From Pseudomonas amygdali (GTDB lineage: Bacteria; Pseudomonadota; Gammaproteobacteria; Pseudomonadales; Pseudomonadaceae): 57,960 bases of DNA. The notes under the pieces are model-generated. The model was not told the origin of the DNA. It saw only the letters and a list, made by a program, of their open reading frames with translations, and searched no databases. This document shows positions 55,175 to 57,960 of this stretch, piece after piece. Numbering within the stretch: position 1 is the first letter of the stretch; each line of letters opens with the position of its first letter. The translations under genes and the position numbers were made by a program. The stretch is from NCBI RefSeq assembly GCF_002699855.1, contig NZ_LKBW01000113.1, positions 1 to 57,960 on the forward strand. The letters run 5' to 3'.

Positions 55175-57373
55175 ATGGCATCGAAATCTCTCCGTCATAC
55201 ATTCCGTCGATTGTGGGCGCTGGATAAATTCAGCTATAGCGTTCGAGTCTTTATCGCACTGACCGGCAGCATGGCGCTGTGCTGGTACCAAAACGAGATG
55301 GCATTGCTGATCCCGCTGTTTCTGGGGATTATTGCCTGCGCACTGGCAGAGACTGACGATAGCTGGCAAGGCCGACTCAATGCCCTGGCCGTGACACTGG
55401 TGTGTTTCAGCATCGCCGCCCTCGCCGTCGAATTGCTCTTCCCCTACCCCATCCTGTTTGTCTGCTCGCTGGCGCTGGCCAGCTTCTGCCTGACCATGCT
55501 CGGCGCGCTGGGTGAGCGGTATGGCGCAATCGCCTACGGCACGCTGATCCTCTCGGTCTACACCATGATCGGCGTCGATCAGCGCGGCGGTGAGGTACTG
55601 GACTTCTGGCATGAGCCGATGCTGCTGGTGGCGGGTGCAGCCTGGTATGGCCTGCTGTCAGTGCTGTGGCAGATGCTGTTTTCCAACCAGCCGGTGCAAC
55701 AGGTGCTGGCCCGGCTGTTCCGTGAGCTGGGGCAGTACCTGAAACTCAAGTCGACGCTGTTTGAGCCGATCCGCACACTCAATGTAGAGGCCCGTCGTCT
55801 GGAACTGGCGCAGCAGAATGGCAAAGTGGTCGCCGCGCTGAACTCCACCAAGGAAATCATCCTGCACCGCGTTGGCAGCGGCCGCCCCGGTTCGAAAGTC
55901 AGCCGCTACCTGAAGCTGTATTTCATCGCCCAGGACATCCACGAGCGCGCCAGCTCGTCGCACTCCCCCTACAACTCACTGGCCGACGCCTTTTTCCACA
56001 GCGATGTGCTGTTCCGCTGCCAGCGCCTGCTGCGTCAACAGGGCGTTGCCTGCCAGGCGCTGTCAGAATCCATCCAGCTGCGGCAGCCGTTCGTGTATGA
56101 CCCCAGCTTCGCCGAAGCCATGGAAGACCTGCACGCCTCTCTGGAACACCTGCGCATCCAGAGCAACCCTGCGTGGCGTGGCCTGTTGCGTTCGCTGCGT
56201 GCGCTGGCTGCCAACCTCGGCACACTGGATCGCCTGATCAGCGACGCCAGCAACCCGGACGCCGTGGCCGATGCCACCGACAGCAGCCTGCTGGACCGCT
56301 CGCCGCGCAACCTCAAGGATGTCTGGACCCGCCTGCGCCTGCAGATGACCCCGACCTCACTGCTGTTCCGCCACGCCCTGCGCCTGCCGCTGGCGCTGAC
56401 CATCGGTTATGCGATGGTGCACCTGATTCACCCGTCACAGGGCTACTGGATCATCCTGACCACGGTGTTTGTCTGCCAGCCGAGCTACGGCGCCACCCGG
56501 CGCAAACTCGGCCAGCGGATCATTGGTACGGCAATAGGTCTGACGGTCGGCTGGGTACTGTTCGATCTGGTTACCAGTCCGATTCTGCAATCGATGTGCG
56601 CGGTGTTGGCCGGTTTGGTGTTCTTCGTCAATCGCACCACGCGCTACACCCTGTCGACCGCCGCCATCACAGTCATGGTGCTGTTCTGTTTCAATCAGGT
56701 CGGCGACGGTTACGGGCTGTTCCTGCCACGGCTGTTCGATACGCTGCTGGGCAGCTTGATCGCCGGGCTCGCGGTGTTCCTGTTCCTGCCGGACTGGCAA
56801 GGACGACGCCTGAACAAGGTGCTGGCCAACACCCTGACCTGCAACAGCATTTACCTGCGGCAGATCATGCAGCAGTACGCCAAGGGCAAGAGTGACGACC
56901 TTGCCTATCGACTGGCGCGACGCAACGCACACAATGCCGACGCTGCGCTGTCGACCACATTGGCAAACATGCTTATGGAGCCCGGTCACTTCCGCAAGGA
57001 GGCCGATGTCGGTTTCCGCTTTCTGGTCCTGTCACATACGCTGCTGAGCTACCTTTCCGGCCTCGGCGCGCACCGTGATACACAGTTGCCTGGCGATGTC
57101 CGCGAACACCTGATCGATAACGTCGGCGCTACGCTGGCAGCCAGTATCGACGAAATCGCCGCAGGGCTGGCCGAGAAGAAACCTGTCGCCGTACAGAGTG
57201 ACGCAGAGGAAGCACTGGCCGCGCAACTGGAACAGCTACCGGAAGAGATGGACGAAAGCCAGCGTCTGGTACAGGCTCAGCTAGCCTTGATCTGCCGCCA
57301 GCTGGCACCGCTACGCACCCTTGCCGCCCACCTGATCAAAGCTCCGGAGGCTGTTGCAGCCCATGCAGTCTGA
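55175..57373 (+). CDS. yccS: YccS-family putative transporter (FUSC)
   Basis: A 732-residue inner-membrane protein of the YccS/YhfK family (TIGR01667). Two blocks of six helices: the first from about residue 20 to 165 (LTGSMALCWYQNEMALLIPL onward) and the second about 405-530 (ALTIGYAMVHLIHPSQGYWI), each followed by a soluble region. It resembles aromatic-acid exporters (FUSC). Substrate unknown. No good Shine-Dalgarno; palindromes close to the start may matter. Its last 38 bases overlap the end of the minus-strand binding protein gene. Confidence 0.9.
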   Translation: MASKSLRHTFRRLWALDKFSYSVRVFIALTGSMALCWYQNEMALLIPLFLGIIACALAETDDSWQGRLNALAVTLVCFSIAALAVELLFPYPILFVCSLALASFCLTMLGALGERYGAIAYGTLILSVYTMIGVDQRGGEVLDFWHEPMLLVAGAAWYGLLSVLWQMLFSNQPVQQVLARLFRELGQYLKLKSTLFEPIRTLNVEARRLELAQQNGKVVAALNSTKEIILHRVGSGRPGSKVSRYLKLYFIAQDIHERASSSHSPYNSLADAFFHSDVLFRCQRLLRQQGVACQALSESIQLRQPFVYDPSFAEAMEDLHASLEHLRIQSNPAWRGLLRSLRALAANLGTLDRLISDASNPDAVADATDSSLLDRSPRNLKDVWTRLRLQMTPTSLLFRHALRLPLALTIGYAMVHLIHPSQGYWIILTTVFVCQPSYGATRRKLGQRIIGTAIGLTVGWVLFDLVTSPILQSMCAVLAGLVFFVNRTTRYTLSTAAITVMVLFCFNQVGDGYGLFLPRLFDTLLGSLIAGLAVFLFLPDWQGRRLNKVLANTLTCNSIYLRQIMQQYAKGKSDDLAYRLARRNAHNADAALSTTLANMLMEPGHFRKEADVGFRFLVLSHTLLSYLSGLGAHRDTQLPGDVREHLIDNVGATLAASIDEIAAGLAEKKPVAVQSDAEEALAAQLEQLPEEMDESQRLVQAQLALICRQLAPLRTLAAHLIKAPEAVAAHAV

Positions 57374-57896
57374 ACAGCTCGTCGTAGGTGCCGTCGGCCT
57401 TCATGGCGGCAATTTCACGATCAAAATCGGCGACGATTTTTGCGTGCTGAGGGTTTTTCAGGCTGACCAGAATATGCAGACTGTTCTCGCTCAACGAGCC
57501 GGGTAGAAACTCGACACGGTCGCGAACCTCGTCGGGCTCCATCGCCAGGTTATAGCGAGCGACGTATTCGTCCTCCAGTGTCAGGTCCACACGTTCGGCA
57601 GCGAGCATGCGTACGGCTGTGGAGAAGTTTTGTACGGGAACCTTCTTGAGCAGACTGTCGCTGTCAAACGCAGGGGAATAGGCATAACCGCGTACAACCG
57701 CAATCATGTAATTGTGCAGTTGTTCATGGCTCCGAACCTCGATAGCCGATTCCTTGCGTTTGATGAAGCGCACCCTATTAAGCAGGTATTCGGCTGAAAA
57801 CTGACCAATTTTTGTGCGATCTTCGCTGAACCATGCGTTGATCAGAACAGGGCAGCCTGCGGCTGCAAATTGTGGGATTTTGAAATCGGTTATCAT
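57336..57896 (-). CDS. Short extracellular solute-binding-like protein (SBP_bac_3)
   Basis: A 186-residue frame matching the C-terminal two thirds of family 3 amino-acid-type binding proteins: NFSTAVRMLAAERVDLTLED, then the lobe I return with LHILVSLKNPQHAKIVADFD and EIAAMKADGTYDELFRLHG. Typical members are about 250 residues with a signal peptide; here no signal sequence and no start of lobe I are present. It is probably truncated at the 5' side, or the start lies elsewhere. Upstream on this strand there is no open frame in continuation. Its end overlaps yccS. Confidence 0.65.
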   Translation of the reverse strand: MITDFKIPQFAAAGCPVLINAWFSEDRTKIGQFSAEYLLNRVRFIKRKESAIEVRSHEQLHNYMIAVVRGYAYSPAFDSDSLLKKVPVQNFSTAVRMLAAERVDLTLEDEYVARYNLAMEPDEVRDRVEFLPGSLSENSLHILVSLKNPQHAKIVADFDREIAAMKADGTYDELFRLHGLQQPPEL

Positions 57897-57937
57897 AGCC
57901 GAAATTGAGTCGATCCCTCCTCAGCACAGGCTTACAC

Positions 57938-57960
57938 ATGGCGTCAGAGACCAAAAAACG
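57938..57960 (+). CDS. Start of a gene running off the window
   Basis: ATG at 57938 with AGG seven bases upstream reads MASETKK before the window ends. This is too short to identify. The AGG and the open frame make it likely to be a real gene start; divergent from the solute-binding-like gene. Confidence 0.35.

Overview
This window is about 58 kb of chromosome from a fluorescent-group Pseudomonas, most likely of the Pseudomonas syringae group. The GC-rich coding bias (long antisense shadow frames), the protein sequences and the gene order support this. The order pqiC-like, parC, parE, yqiA, cpdA, DUF1249, nudF, thiC, tolC-like, waaA, hldE, msbA, LPS core genes, glnE, aceE, aceF is the order I recall from the PA4963-PA5016 stretch of P. 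aeruginosa. These are core chromosomal genes, with a few accessory insertions.

Layout. (1) 1-516: the end of an IS3-family element followed by copies of a dispersed palindromic repeat and a terminator. (2) 517-10413, minus strand: a PqiC-type lipoprotein, topoisomerase IV (parC, parE) with two small envelope genes between the subunits, the esterase yqiA, cAMP phosphodiesterase cpdA, a frameshifted membrane gene, a DUF1249 gene and the Nudix hydrolase nudF. (3) 10591-16642: a lipoprotein, then thiamine genes (cytX, and thiC under a TPP riboswitch), then a TolC-like outer-membrane channel. (4) 16834-25764: Kdo transferase waaA, an SMR transporter, three metabolic genes on the plus strand, then hldE and msbA for heptose precursor synthesis and lipid A flipping, and a kinase-like gene. 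(5) 25812-43978: the LPS core locus in two minus-strand blocks. The distal block is carbamoyltransferase, wapH, mig-14, dnpA, ssg, wapR, waaL. The proximal block is waaF, waaC, waaG, waaP and three more kinase-like genes, nearly all joined by stop/start overlaps. Between the blocks lies a plus-strand toxin-like gene split by a frameshift in a C7 tract. (6) 44108-57960: glnE, the pyruvate dehydrogenase genes aceE and aceF, the helicase dbpA flanked by REP pairs, a HI0933-family flavoprotein, a YccS-family transporter, a short substrate-binding protein, and the first codons of a further gene.

How it works together. hldE makes the activated heptose, waaA adds Kdo to lipid A, waaC and waaF add the heptoses, waaP phosphorylates, waaG/wapH/wapR/ssg and the carbamoyltransferase finish the outer core, msbA flips core-lipid A, and waaL ligates O-antigen. 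thiC and cytX supply the pyrimidine half of thiamine, whose diphosphate is the cofactor of AceE further along.

The strongest unusual signals are: the C7 frameshift, internal duplication and stop-restart arrangement of the toxin-like gene; two matching GntR-type palindromes 52 bp apart upstream of aceE; a 54-nt three-helix hairpin between aceE and aceF; a set of palindromes before yccS; and kinase-fold LPS genes whose catalytic aspartate is replaced.
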